A stretch of DNA of 31,785 nt from positions 1 to 31,785 of the forward strand of contig SAXG01000161.1 in the NCBI GenBank assembly GCA_012932865.1, in the 5' to 3' direction. The notes under the pieces are model-generated. The model did not search any database and had not been told where the DNA came from. It saw only the letters and a list, made by a program, of their open reading frames with translations. This document shows, one piece after another, positions 9,719 to 22,260 of the stretch. Both the position numbers and the translations under genes were made by a program. The DNA is from Amylostereum areolatum. Taxonomy: Eukaryota; Basidiomycota; Agaricomycetes; Russulales; Stereaceae. Positions within the stretch are counted from its first letter, which is position 1; each line of letters begins with the position of its first letter.

Positions 9719-12700
9719 ATGAGCGCGTCTCCGGACACAGTAACCCTTAACGAGGGAGTGTCGTCCAATGACGCTCGCCTCAACGTCCCTGAGGGCGATC
9801 ATGTCAATGTCGCAGAAGCTGAGGCTCATTTCTACGCCTTAGAACGCCAGCTTTCCATCCAGTCTCAGAAGGGTCTAAAACAGCACGAGCGTGGTTTACC
9901 TCACTTTGGAGATATCGAGAAGGGCGCGTCGTCCGACGACGAGGGCGAAGGCACCTTCAACCTTCGCGACTATCTACAGTCTTCCAACGACGCCAACCAG
10001 GCTGCAGGTATCAAGCATAAGCGGGTCGGCGTTACCTGGCGGGATCTCCAGGTCGAGGCGTTTGGTGGAGCAGGCTTCAAGGTGTGCATCATCTTACCTC
10101 GGGACTTATCACTACCGTTGAACATTTTCGCTGTAAGGTTTACATTACCACTTTCGATGGTGCGTGTGCTCGCTATCGGTCCATACGGAGTTTTAATCTC
10201 CGACGGTTTAGTGGCGGTTCTACGCAGCGGATTGACGATCATCTTGTGGATCTGGAGTTTCATTGCACAATTTTTGCCGAAAAAGAATGTGGTCACCACT
10301 CCTATCTTACACAAGTAAGTCTTGCTCTTCATTGTTTGTTCCATGCTTGCTTACTATGGACCTAGGCAATCTGGAGTGGTCAAACCCGGTGAAATGGTTC
10401 TCGTCCTTGGTTGTCCTGGTTCTGGTTGCTCCACGTTCTTAAAAAGTATTGCCAATCAACGCGGCGAATATTCAAAGGTGGAAGGCGATGTGCGTTGAGC
10501 CGGTATCGACGCGAGCGAGATAGCGAAGTACTACAAGGGTGAGGTCGTATATAACGAGGAAGGTAAGCCCCCGGTCGTCCTGTCCATCTGTTGTCGTATT
10601 CTAATCAAACCATCGTCGCGTTGCAGACGACATTCACATTGCCACCCTGACTGTTTCCCAAACACTCACTTTTGCCCTCTCGACTAAGACGCCCGGGCCC
10701 AAGGGTCGCATTCCTGGGCTAAGCCGCAAGGACTTCGACGATCAGGTCAAAAATATGCTCCTCAAAATGCTTAATATCGAGCACACGGCGAATACGCTTG
10801 TCGGCGACGAGTTTGTGCGCGGTGTTTCTGGCGGTGAGCGTAAGCGCGTCAGTATCGCCGAGATGATGGCCACCCGTGCGCGCGTTCAGTGCTGGGATAA
10901 CTCGACTCGTGGTCTTGATGCTTCCACTGCACTCGATTACACGAAGGGATTGCGCGTGATGACAGACATCTTGGGTCAGACCACCTTCGTGACATTGTTA
11001 GACATTTTTGCATTCTCGTCCAAGATATACTGACCCGATACAATCCAGGTACCAGGCTGGCGAGGGGATCTACGAATTATTTGACAAGGTCATGGTCCTC
11101 GATCACGGTCGTCAAGTTTACTTTGGTTCTCCGTCGGATGCCCGGTCGTATTTCGAAAGTCTCGGTTATCGGTATGGCCTTCCGTTACACTATGTTCGCG
11201 AAACTGACCCACATCTTTGTATAGCTCCTTGCCACGTCAGTCGACCCCGGATTACCTTACAGGGTGCACGGATCCCAATGAGCGTCAGTTGGCCGACGGG
11301 CGTTCAGCCAACGACGTTCCATCTACTCCAGAGGCTCTCGAAGAAGCCTTCCTGAAGTCGCATCATGCTCAAGCTCTCCACGATTCCCTCGAGAAGTACA
11401 GTCTCCTCATGGAGACTGAAAGGACGGACCAGGAGGCGTTCCGCCAAGCTGTTCTCGCCGACAAAAAGCGTGGCGTGTCAAAGAGGAGCCCATACACCCT
11501 CGGATTCTTCGGTCAAGTGTGGGCGCTCACAAAGCGTCAATTCCAAACACGACTCCAGGATCGCTTCCAACTAGTCACCAGCTTCTCGCTCTCTACGATC
11601 TTGGCCCTCGTTCTCGGAGGTGCTTACTTCAATCTTCCCACGACGGCCCAAGGCGCTTTCACTCGTGGCAGTCTGATTTTCGCTGCCATGTTGACGTCTG
11701 CTCTTGACGCTTTCGGAGAATTGCCCCTTCAGATTACCGGTCGCCGTATCCTCCGCAAACAAACGGCATACAGTCTCTATCGACCGTCGGCCATCGCCCT
11801 CGCCAATACCCTCGCGGATGTACCGTTCTCTGCCGTCCGTATCTTCATCTACGACGTGATCATTTACTTTATGGCCGGCTTGGTATACAATGGCGGCGCG
11901 TTCTGGACATTCCATCTCATAAACTACTGCGCCTTCCTTGGCATGCAAGGCTTCTTCCGCACGTTCGGTCAGCTCTGCCAGAATTTCGACCAAGCCTTCC
12001 GCCTCGGATCATTCTTCGTCCCCAACATCGTATTCTACGTTGGTTACATGGTACCCGTCCAGGAAATGAAACGATGGCTTTTCTGGATCGTAAGCAATCT
12101 ATGTCTTGCATCTCCATTCATATACTCATGAACATTTCCAGTTTTATATCGACCCCATGGCATATGGTATGTTATTTCCCAGGGATTGTGATCGAGCTAA
12201 CTGTGTGTTCTTGTAGCTTACTCGGCTCTCATGGAGAACGAATTCGGACGGATCAACGTACGCATCCCGGTGGTGATCGTGTAGTGATGCGTGGCTGACT
12301 CCTTCGCAGATTTCCTGTGATGGCGCGTATGTGGTACCCCGCAACGGTCCTGGTATCGACAAGTATCCGTAAGTCCACGATCGTGACGTTTATCAGGTTG
12401 CTAACGGATGTCATTTAGAAACACCATTGGTCCCAACCAAGTTTGCACTCTATTCGGCGCAGTGGAAGGTTCCCCATTCGTCTCCGGTCATGATTATCTC
12501 AATATCGGGTATAACTACAACACGGCAGACCTCTGGCGTCGCAACTTCATTGTGTCAATTGGTTGGATTTTATTTTTCCAGCTCACGCAGATCGTTGCTT
12601 TGGACTACCTGCAGCCACCTGCTGGTGGATCATCCATCCGCATATTCGCAAAGGAGGACGCGGAGACCAAACAGCTCAACGAGGCCCTGCGCGACCGGCG

Positions 12701-15104
12701 GCAAGCCAAGCTTGAAAGCGATCAAAAAGAGAAGGCAGCCCTCATGGAAGCAAAGCAAGAGCGTTCCGTGTATGTGCATACACTTTCAGAATGTCGATTT
12801 CGTCGCATTGAACCCACTTCTTCCCTAGCGACGTATTTTCTGACCGCAAGGCGTTCACCTGGGAAGCGATCAACTATGTGGTTCCCGTTCCAGGGGGCAC
12901 GCTTCAGCTGTTGAACAACGTTTACGGCTTCGTCAAGCCTGGCACTCTCACCGCGCTCATGGGTGCCTCCGGCGCCGGAAAGACAACCTGTTTAGATGTC
13001 CTTGCACAAAGGAAGAATATTGGCGTCATTACTGGCGATATGTTGGTCGACGGAAGGCCTCTCGGGTCGGACTTCGCGCGGGGGACTGCCTACGCAGAGC
13101 AAATGGATGTCCACGAAGGCACGGCGACCGTTCGCGAGGCCATGCGTTTCTCCGCCTACCTTCGTCAGCCGGCCGACATTTCCGAGAGTGAGAAGAATGC
13201 GTATGTCGAAGAAATGATCGAGCTCCTTGAACTCCAGGACCTTGCCGACGCTCTTGTGTTCACCCTTGGTGTAGAGGCTCGCAAGCGGCTCACAATCGGC
13301 GTGGAATTGGCCAGCAAGCCAGAACTCTTGCTTTTCCTCGACGAGCCAACCTCCGGTCTTGATGCCCAGAGTGCATGGAACTTGGTTCGTTTCCTTCGCA
13401 AGCTCGCCGATCAAGGGCAAGCTATCCTTTGCACAATCCACCAACCTTCATCTCTCCTTTTTGAGAGCTTCGACCGGCTTCTACTTTTGGAACGTGGCGG
13501 ACATACGGTGTACTTCGGCGACATCGGCGCGGATTCGCAAGTCCTTCGCGACTACTTCTCTCGCAACGGTGCAACATGCCCGTCCAACGTACGCCTCTTC
13601 CCTCTTTGTGTTCCATGCTTCAATATGTTGACATCAATCGAAGGTCAACCCAGCTGAATACATGCTTGACGCAATTGGTGCTGGTATCAGTCCTCGTGTT
13701 GGCGATCGAGACTGGAAAGATATCTGGCTCGACTCTCCTGAGTGCCGTCTTGTGCGTGACCAGATCGATGATCTTAAGAAACGTGGTCTGTCCCGTCCAG
13801 TGGAAGAGTTGAAGCAGTCGTCTACATGTAAGTTTGCCTCTTCTAATCTGGGGATCCTAGCCTAACATGAACGTAGACGCTACTTCTTTCCTGTACCAGT
13901 TGCGCATTGTCGTTAAACGAACTGCCACGGCTCTTTGGCGTTCGCCCGACTATGTGTTTACCCGTGTTTTCGTGCACCTATTCATCTCGCTTTTCGTCTC
14001 GCTGCCCTTCCTCCAGCTAGGGAACAGCGTACGTGACCTCCAATACCGTGTTTTCTCGATGTGAGCTGCACTTGTTATCTGCTTGATATTTCCGATTGAA
14101 CAAAATTGCTTTAGTTTCTGGATCACGATTTTGCCTGCTATTTTGATGGGTCAAATCGAGCCTATGTTCCTTTTCAACCGCCGTAGGTGCTTTGTTGTGC
14201 CACGATAGGCTGTTTGCTGATGATTCTGACTATCAGGCGTCTTCATCCGTGAGGCTTCGAGCAGGATCTACGCGCCCGAGGTGTTCGCAATCTCCCAACT
14301 TCTTGGCGAGATGCCGTATAGTACCATATGCGCGATCATCTACTGGGTCCTGCTGGTATATCCGCAACACTTTGGTCAGGGAGCCGCTGGACTCAATGGC
14401 ACCGGGTTTCAACTCTTGGTCATCCTCTTCACCGAGTACTTCGGTGTTACGCTTGGCCAGGTCATTGCTTCTGTCACCCCGACGGTCCAAGTGGCCGTAT
14501 TGTTCAACCCGTTCATCATGGTCGTCCTCAGCACATTCTGCGGCGTCACTATCCCGTACCCTAGCATGAATTCGTTCTGGAGATCTTGGTTGTACGAGCT
14601 CAACCCTTTCACTCGCGTGCTTGGCGCAACCGTTTCCACGGAGCTTCAGTATGTCTTCGTCGTTATCATGATATACCTATGGGGTTAACAATCCTGGCTA
14701 CAGCGGTCTTCCCATCCGTTGCAAGCCGGAGGAGTTCGCTGTATTCTCTCCGCCATCAGGCCAGACATGTGGCGCGTGGGCCAACGAGTTCGTCCAGGCA
14801 TTTGGCGGCTATCTCGACAACGCCAACGACACTGATACTTGCCGTTACTGCCAGTACTCTGTAAGTGAGCTTCGTAGCATCGACGGCGTGCGCTGACGAA
14901 GCTTCTTCACAGGTCGGCGACGAGTTCTTCCTTCCACTTAACATTCGTTTCGAGAATCGTTGGAGAGACGTTTGGGTTATCTTCGCATTCTTTGGTTCGT
15001 TGGTTCGTCTGCATCTTTGACACCCTTACTGACAGTACCATTCAGTCTTCAACTTCTTCATCACGATCGTCGCCTCCCGGTACTTGCGCTTTGCGAAACG
15101 TTGA
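9719..15104 (+). CDS. PDR/CDR-type ABC transporter (full-size ABCG), disrupted
   Basis: This is a plasma-membrane ATP-driven pump of the pleiotropic drug resistance family, laid out NBD1-TMD1-NBD2-TMD2. NBD1 has the degenerate PDR Walker [13 protein letters not shown] (Cys in place of Lys, normal for the family), the signature [15 protein letters not shown] and [18 protein letters not shown]1 follows from about 11490 ([19 protein letters not shown] onward). NBD2 (12880-13600) has Walker [30 protein letters not shown] and [17 protein letters not shown]2 ends in [14 protein letters not shown] with TGA at 15102-15104. The ATG at 9719 was chosen because it follows the TATA box; no earlier in-frame ATG was seen. 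Introns are about 50-60 bp; one begins at the GTTAGA donor after TTFVT (about 10998). Two defects are visible: an in-frame TGA at 10496-10498 where the family has Tyr (GDVR-Y-AGIDA), and a frame change near 10138-10165. The rest is intact. Confidence 0.92.
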
Positions 15105-15489
15105 AGTGTTTCCTCGACACCCTCTTATACATGCTTCATGCCTCTTTCATGATGCTGCCACACTTCCCGCGCACTCTACAACATAGATACACATCACACA
15201 TAACTTTTGTCCTACTTAACACACCCTAGACCACGACCTTAGACATCAGACAGCTGCCTCAATCCTTACGAACTGACCCCATTCCCCCTCACGCGTCACG
15301 AACCATGCACGTACATAGTAGTCTCTTGTTGTGCATTGGTGTCTTGCCGCATGTTTTGATTCTCCTCACCACACTACCATTATAGTAACTGAGGCTTTTT
15401 TCGTTACAGAATTGCTACCCGTTGCATACAGTGCATACGACGGCTACTTGTGTTTATTGAATAGAGTACAGTACTAAGAAACTTTCATG
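15105..15489. other. Convergent intergenic region
   Basis: This spacer is shared by the 3' ends of the ABC transporter (+) and the Zip2/SHOC1-like gene (-). No gene was seen in it. Confidence 0.5.
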
Positions 15490-18400
15490 TTACATTGGTA
15501 TATCTCCATCGGAAGATGAGTCGATAAAACTTTTCCGGAGTGACAGCCACTCGTTGAGATGCAACTGCAAAAGGCCACCCGACGTTAGTGTGAATATGGT
15601 ATATTGGTACATGCCCAATGGAATGAGAGTACTCACGATCCTCTGTTCCCCAACGAGACATCCGAATTCTTTCATCCGCACTGCAGGATCCATGTCCAAG
15701 AAATTGTTCAAAGATACACGAGAAAGTATCAAGGCTGCGACGAAGGTGTTCATCCCAACAGCAGCAGCCAAGTTCTGTTCATCCTGTTTCAACGATTTTT
15801 GTCAGTCACCTGTATAAATACATTTCGAACATGCATTACCTCTTGCTCTTCTTCATCCAACCATTCCCGATACCCCCATACATCTGTACCACGTCGCTTT
15901 GCTGCTTCTGCTGCCGTGAGGATGAAATCTGCTGCATGGTCAGCGGACATGGCGAAAGCATATTGTATTTTGGCTTCTGCACGCTTGGTCTCGTACGCGT
16001 CGGAGAGGGCTATCTCGCGGTGGAGCTTCTTCACGGCTTTGATAACGGGAGCTGTGAAGGCCTGTGGACTGAGCTCGTTCGAAGAACCCGGCGCTGAGGA
16101 AGTGTATGTCTGAAAAACAACAAGGATGCGGAGATAACGCCAAGATGATGCATCTAAGCGAGTCTTAAAGTCACCAATGTGGGCGGGAAGGGCATGAAGA
16201 GGAAAGAGAATAACGGCTGTGTCGCAGTCAAGGATTAAGTCCACATCCTTCAGTGAATCCCTCTCGATCAAGTTGACGCGTCTTTGCGGAGACCGAAGCG
16301 AGCGTACAAGAGGCCGGTCCTTCAAAGTGTCGAGGGAAGCAAGGTAACTATGTTGAATGTCTGGACGAGAACAATACAAGGACGGTTCCCGCAAGGTATG
16401 CGAGTCTACCAGCTCGGCCGGAACCTCGGTTGTATTCTGTTGAGGTGGGTTGTGCGTCTGGTTGCTCGGAAGGTCAGGCGAAGAATCCTGCTTGTTGACG
16501 AGTGGAGCATTTGGTCGCAGTATCATCCAATCATACAAAGAGCAATTGACAGAGTGCCGTTTCTCATGTTCTTGTGGGAGAGCTTTTATCAGGGGCGAAG
16601 TAGGCTCCGGGGACTGACTAGGACTAGGGACAGAGCTAGCCGGTAGATCCGGCGACCAGGCGTTCAGTCGGCTGTCGTGCTCAACGGGATCAACAACTTG
16701 GCGAACGGGAAGATGAGGAGTGTAACGGCGGGCAGGGTTCATGGACAGCCGGTCAGCGCCATGGTCAATCAGAGGAATTTGAGAATCGGTCAGGTCCATG
16801 TCGTCCTCGCGGGAAGAGTAATCGGCGACAGGAATTGTGTTGAATGAATCGTCCGTGGAAGTCGGATGTGATGATGTGGCGCCGTGGCCTGGACTTTGCG
16901 AAACTTCATGCCTAGTGAGATGTTGCACAGGTAGGAGGGGTGCAGGGGGTGAAGCTGAGAAGGGAAGTTCGCTCAATACTTTCCGACGTTTGGTATCCAA
17001 TTCGCGAGAGGCCTGCGAGAAAGGTCCATCATCCTCACCGTCCTGGAAGTTATCGGGATACCCTCCAATTCGGGCAGCCCTGCGTCGCTCTTTCCTAGTT
17101 AGAATCATCCCGGCATCAATACGGTTGTGAAGATGATGCTCGGGTTCGTGGACAATAGCGGCGGGAGACTTGTCCATAAAATGACGCAAGCGTTCGCTCT
17201 CCAAGATGATGGATGAGAGAGGTAGTTCAGGGGGGTGGCACTCCCGCAGTATCCGCGTGATTTCAACCTCGTCAACATGGCCTTGCGTGTTAGAGGAGAA
17301 CATCTCGTGAAGGCCGGCTGTTTGCGCTATTTCGTCGTGGGTTGGAACTTTGTCTTCGAAATCAAAAGGTCTACACGTGCGTAAGTTTTAGAATGTGGTG
17401 TATTGACCTTTCGTCTAGAGAAAATTACCTCCATGACAATTCGATGTTCAGAGGTTTGACACCTGTCACGGGCTTGAGAAAACTGAATGAGTCTTGTTGA
17501 ATGTTGGCGTCAGGGTGAGGTTTGGCAAGAAGGGTTTGCAATGAGGTAGGGGTGATCGCGCTGGGACCGTGTTCGCAAGGTTCGGGAAGGTGTGGTACTA
17601 TATTAAATTTTAAGTCATCGGCGGCACTGTGAACACGCGAGAAAACCCACCCTCCATCAACTCGGAGATCTTATCGTCAGGGCATTCGCGAAGGATCAAG
17701 TCTGTGTCGTCTTCTTGAACGTGGGCCAGTAGTTTCATTATCCCATCATCTAGGTCATCCATTGGAGGCGGTACCTCGAAGCTATCGTCAAGCATAGCTG
17801 ATGGTTGACCTAGCACGGAGGAAGGCATTCGTTCATGAAGCGAAGGGGGCGATGCTGGTGCAGAAACTTCGATGCTTTTGATAAAAGGGTGAAGATGTTC
17901 TCGTAGGCTATCTTTCTATTTTAGAGTATTGTCTCCCGAGTAGAACATCCTATTTACTCACCTCCTGCCTTCGCTTAGAAGCTTAGCTTTCGGGCGGTCT
18001 CCCCCGATAGTTGATATCCGGGGCATTATATGCTCTTCTGTGATTTGGTGCATATAGATACTGAACACCGATAACGTTACCAACAGCGCGTACCCATTTT
18101 CATATGGAGAAATTCTTGAATAGGCAGCGATTTGGACGCGGGGGACGGTAAGAAGAGTTCGTCGATATCACTTGAACTGTCCGCGAGAGACGGCGTTGGA
18201 GGTGTTGAAGGGATTGCATACGCTTCTACTCGGTAGGGATGCAGTCAGGCTAGCAAAACTCGGAGGGAGGGGGTAAACCTACGCCAACCGTCGATGATCA
18301 CCATTTGGTCTAACTCGGTGTCACCGTCATCGTCGTTATGGACCTTGAGCGAAGGGGTAAAGAGTGATGGCGCTTTCATGGTATTGGTCGATGGCGGAAG

Positions 18401-19453
18401 AAGAGACACCTCTCGGCCGTCTCCAGGCATACGGGATCTGGGAAATACTGGCGGTGTCATTGGGCGTGGTGCCAAAGAAAGTGGAGGTGAAGAACGGCGA
18501 AGGGACTCCATAAAACAATCGGATGTGTCTTCCTTTGTACTTCGGGTCGCAAACGGGTTGGTGCGAAGCATAAAGACAGTCGACTCCCGTATGGAAGGTT
18601 CAACGATTAAGCGTAACCCTCTTCAGAAGGGATCACGCATCAGTACCAATGCATATATAGGTGCAGTGCAGCTCACAGCGCATCATCCGTTGATATGGTC
18701 GGAGATCCAGGCTCTTCTATGTTTATAGCAGCAGATGGCTTCAGCGCTACATACTCCGGGTGAAATTGAGAGAATTTTGAGATCAAGCGGGATGACCCAG
18801 GTCGCGGGTCCCGTCGGCGCGCACGGATACTAAGGACAGAATCCTGGGGAGCAATGTCCGACCCCGCATAGTTGACTAGGACGGCGAAGAGGTCAGAAAC
18901 AGACGCATATATTCAACGTGTCTGTGTGGACCGAAAGACGCACAATCATAACCGGAGCTTTGGTTGAAGCAGGTCTCGGTTATGCGGGGGTTCTTTACTT
19001 CAAGTACGTCCTTGATTAGTGCGTGAGCTTGATGTGCACCCTGGATGAAGTCGTCCGTGGGGGCAGCGTGCGGTACATCCTTGCGTTTGAGAAAGTCGGC
19101 TAGGAGATCGGAGGGGGGGGCGAAGGATTGAGGGTCAACGGGAGACACAAGATCCAGGCCGGCGGTCAGCAGCTAGGATAAGGTTAGAAAACAGTGACAT
19201 AGTGGACTTCTGGCAAAGTTACTTCGTTTACGTGCCGTTCAGTCCAACGGCGGAAATCGGTGATGAGATGCGTTGAAACATAGTCATCAAGAAGGTAGTG
19301 AACTCGTGAGCAGGGATCAATCTCCTCTTCTTCTGGAAGTGGAAATGACCTGGAAGGCCGAACTGTATGCATTCGTGTACCGCGAACGGAGAGACAGTTA
19401 AGGCCGTTCGAGAGACGAATAAGTAATGAATTTTGAGTGCCGTACGCGATCAT
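15490..19453 (-). CDS. Multi-exon protein with C-terminal XPF-like and HhH region, candidate Zip2/SHOC1 homologue
   Basis: About ten exons can be chained on the minus strand from MIAYGTQNSLLIRLSNGLNC (ATG at 19453) to SSSDGDIPM (stop at 15490). Joins that work in frame include RHVNE|LLTAGLDL, DAL|GLRLIVEPS, HMKM|EEHIMPR, RR|SLREHLHPF, LMEG|VPHLPEP, ELSWR|PFDFED and GEQRI|LHLNEW. The N-terminal two thirds is low-complexity, acidic and Pro/Ser-rich. The C-terminal 230 residues look like an XPF-type nuclease fold without catalytic residues (LILDCDTAVILFPLHALP, RYLRILVVFQTY, IKAVKKLHREIALSDA, KIQYAFAMSADHAADFI) followed by a helix-hairpin-helix pair (AAAVGMNTFVAALILSRVSL, FLDMDPAVRMKEFGCLVGEQ). 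This order and the missing ERKX3D motif fit the meiotic crossover factor Zip2/SHOC1, which binds branched DNA with Spo16. It could instead be another inactive XPF paralogue. One frame change lies near 18880-18900. Confidence 0.5.
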
Positions 19454-19939
19454 GTGATGTGGAGAACGCGCGACACGCGTGTTTGGGTACACGGTACAGT
19501 CGTAAGTTACCTACAAAACTTATTACCTACAGTTAAGTCCTGGCGGTACAAAACATGCCTTCGCTGCCGCCAGTGCTCTGCTATTCAGTCTCGGAGTCTC
19601 GGACTACGCAGACTGTGTCGGTACAATAGAATGAACGTCTGTCAGATGCGGGATCCTGCCATACCGGAGCCGAGTGCTCTCCCGAACACAAAGGCGTCGG
19701 CGACTCATCCTGCTAGTCGGAACAGATGGGATTATCCGACGCTGGTCAAGTCGCCTTGATGACCACGTTACTGGGGTCGCAGTGTGTTGCTTATAGGTTT
19801 GATACTTTTCGGCATGAAGAGCACTGGTTATACAACACACAAGCATACGTTACATAAAGGACTTCACCACAATCGACTGCATCAACTTCGGACACTGAGC
19901 ATCGCGTCGTCATTTGTGTAACTTCGCACCATGTCACGT
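19454..19939. other. Intergenic: oxygenase 3' side and promoter of the Zip2/SHOC1-like gene
   Basis: This region separates two minus-strand genes. Open frames here are short and show no recognisable product. No clear promoter motif was identified. Confidence 0.45.
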
Positions 19940-21337
19940 TCAATAGACGGCGACAGCGTTTCCGGTGTGCTCAGTGCCTCTGCTAGCCCACCAGGTTTCG
20001 GGACCCTGTGGTCTGAAGTCAATTTCGATCAGACATGCTCATGATTGGTTTACTCGCCTTCCGATTGTTAATACGCTGGTTTTTGACCCTACGAGAGAAC
20101 CATTCCCCAGCCGTCGACTGAGTATCATACTTGCCCTTGGAAGCCGCTCCAGCGATCATAGCGCTTTGAGCAGAGAGCGGCTCGAGCGGAACATCGTTGC
20201 CAGGACGCGTGAAAAAGACCAAAGACCATCTCTCACAAGCCGCTTGAGCCTTCGGAGGAGAGCTAAAGTTTATTTTATATGAGCCTTCAATGTTGGCTGC
20301 GTGACAGGGGGGCTTACATTACACGATGAAGATTAGAGCGAAGTATTCCGCCGCTCAAGACCGTCAGAGCATCGCCGATGTTACAGATTGCATGGCCAGG
20401 GATAGGCTTCAGTTTTCCAATCACTGTCAACCTTTTTATGCAGGTGACGGGATTAGAGCTACTCACCTTCACGTATTTCCAACCCTGTGTCCCTGGTGGT
20501 TGTACCTGCAAGCCGCCAATGGTACGGTGATGGAGGAATGACTTTGAAAAATTAACAGTTATATGATAACCCGAGCCTTCGGTAAGTATCCTGCTCACCA
20601 GAGAACCGAAGTCAGTGTGAGCGCCAATGGAGGGGTTGTCTTGGGGTAGATCATCGCTAGCTGGAGACTTAATGCACCTAGCTTCGCTTCCACTCGGGTC
20701 ATACAAAGTATGTTTTTCAACCAAGGTTCCCTTTGGAAGACCTAGCTTGTCGTTAAAGACATCGATCAACGTGGTGTTGATTTCCACAGATTTCCGGACA
20801 AATGGCGTGATGGTGGATTTCATACGCGCCTCAACAGTGGATGGGTAAGTGCGGTGGGTGACCTTGGGCCACGAAAGAGCGTCGTCCTTTGCTACATTGA
20901 TGAACTCGACGCGACGCCGTCCTTACTGCCGTTGGCATCCGTCGCCACTGTACCTTTTGCTTTGTAGCTGCAGACCGTTGGTTAGTTATGCGTGTATACA
21001 AATGTACAGAAGTGCTTACCCAAACGATACCCCGCTATCGCCTTGTTCAAATTTCATCTTTTCCTCCAGCGGTAGATCCATCGTCTCCGCACCCATGGCG
21101 AACATGCCATCGGTTTCTTCCTCTGCACCGTGGTTCTTCAGGCTAGCTATGCAGTCAGCATTCAGCCACGAAGCCCAAGGATGACAATACGTACTACCAG
21201 AAGCCTAGCTCTGTGGCCGCTTTCCAGAGTCGGTCAGTCTCTAATTGATCGCGTTGTTTGATCAAAGCGTAGTCGACGACAAGGAGGGGGACCGTCGGCA
21301 CATCATCAGGGAACGGGGGCAAGCTGGCGTCTGACAT
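19940..21337 (-). CDS. 2-oxoglutarate/Fe(II) oxygenase, isopenicillin N synthase-like
   Basis: This is a soluble non-haem iron oxygenase of the DIOX_N/2OG-FeII_Oxy fold. The start at 21337 gives MSDASLPPFPDDVPTVPLLV, then the DIOX_N region (RLWKAATELGFW, LKNHGAEEE, LPLEEKMKFEQG). The catalytic core holds the iron ligands His-X-Asp in IGAHTDFGSL and the distal His in GGILRSNLHRV, with the 2-oxoglutarate-binding Arg-X-Ser in ERWSLVFFTRPGND. In between are TIGGLQVQPPGTQGWKYVK and GHAICNIGDALTV. The tail reads GEWFSRRVKNQRINNRK and then, across a GC-AG intron (20006-20057), GPETWWASRGTEHTGN; the stop is at 19940. A frame change of a few bases occurs near 20905-20920 (after GSKDGV, before EFINVAKDDALSWPK), which looks like a short GTCGC duplication. 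The substrate is unknown; no biosynthetic cluster surrounds it. Confidence 0.87.
20006..20057 (-). other. Non-canonical GC-AG intron in the oxygenase
   Basis: On the minus strand the exon ends ...CGGAAG and the intron begins GCGAGT and ends ACCACAG, 52 bp in all. Splicing here joins NNRK to GPETWW, the expected family C-terminus. Without it the frame runs to a TGA at 20019. No GT donor nearby gives the same join. The donor matches the GTGAGT-type consensus used elsewhere in the window except for the C at position 2. Confidence 0.7.
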
Positions 21338-22260
21338 GGTGGAGAGTAGGGGCTGGATGATGCTGTCTCCACGCTGCGGGTTTTCCTACTTTATATGTGA
21401 GTTCTCATAATACCTTGTGACCGCGTAGGGCCTCCTTACCGTTTACAAACGGAGGAGAGAACCTCTGCGGCGTTCCGTGGAATCGCGTATTTTCGGACTG
21501 AGTTCGCATCGTTCCTACTTGGTCCCGCGCCGATAGATGTACGCGCCCTTGCGGAAGATTACATCGAAAAGAATCCTTCAAAACGTGAAGAGTGATTTCA
21601 TTTGAGGTAGAGTGTAACTCGTATGTCTTGAATCCGTTATCATGCATACATTATACCAGTGTATGTGATACTCACCTTACGCAAACATTATATCGTGGAC
21701 GCTGCTCCTGGTGCGCAATCACCGTGGGGGTTCATGGGAGCGTGCACGAACTTATATGGCACCGTGGTGTCACCTGCCTGGTTGGTCGCCTGAGCACGGA
21801 CGCTTCAGGGGGTGGTGTCTCTTGAGAGACCACGAGGAGAGTCGGACAGCTGTCAGTCATATCTGTAAGAAGCGATACCTATGCGTTCGTGACTCCGCAG
21901 AACGTCTCTTCAACGGCGAGACGATATCGAAAGTCATTCCTGATGTGGCGCGGATAGACGAACGTCGAACATAGGACCCCGGTAGGACCAAGCCGTCGGT
22001 GAGCGTGAGACCTGGGATAGTCCCAAAAAAGGCAAGTGACGATTCAACGCATTGAGTTTGGATGCACCACGGCCGACCGACCTTGTACACGCGCTCTTTC
22101 GGTCTGTCATCCATTTCACTAACGGCAGGTTGGGTTCTTGGCTGTCTGTACGAAAGTCACAACTCACAACATACACCTGTCATTGATCGTTCTCGGTCTT
22201 CCCGGCGGCGTTCGACTCACTCGCCCTCAGGTCCGATCCTGGCATCGCGCGTAAAGCATA
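21338..22260. promoter_or_regulatory. Divergent promoter of the oxygenase and AP-3 delta
   Basis: About 920 bp lie between two starts that face away from each other. Several open frames of 75-90 codons occur on both strands, but none has a recognisable product or a credible exon structure. I cannot exclude a small unknown gene. Confidence 0.45.

Noticed and set aside
10496..10498. Selenocysteine reading of the in-frame TGA in the ABC transporter
   Set aside because: The family has Tyr here, most fungi lack the selenocysteine machinery, and no structured element was seen nearby.
9719..21337. A secondary-metabolite cluster built from the transporter and the oxygenase
   Set aside because: The two are about 5 kb apart with an unrelated gene between, and no synthase, P450 or cluster regulator is present.
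21405..22176. Several open frames of 75-95 codons before AP-3 delta
   Set aside because: None has a recognisable product, and they overlap each other on both strands, as expected of chance frames.
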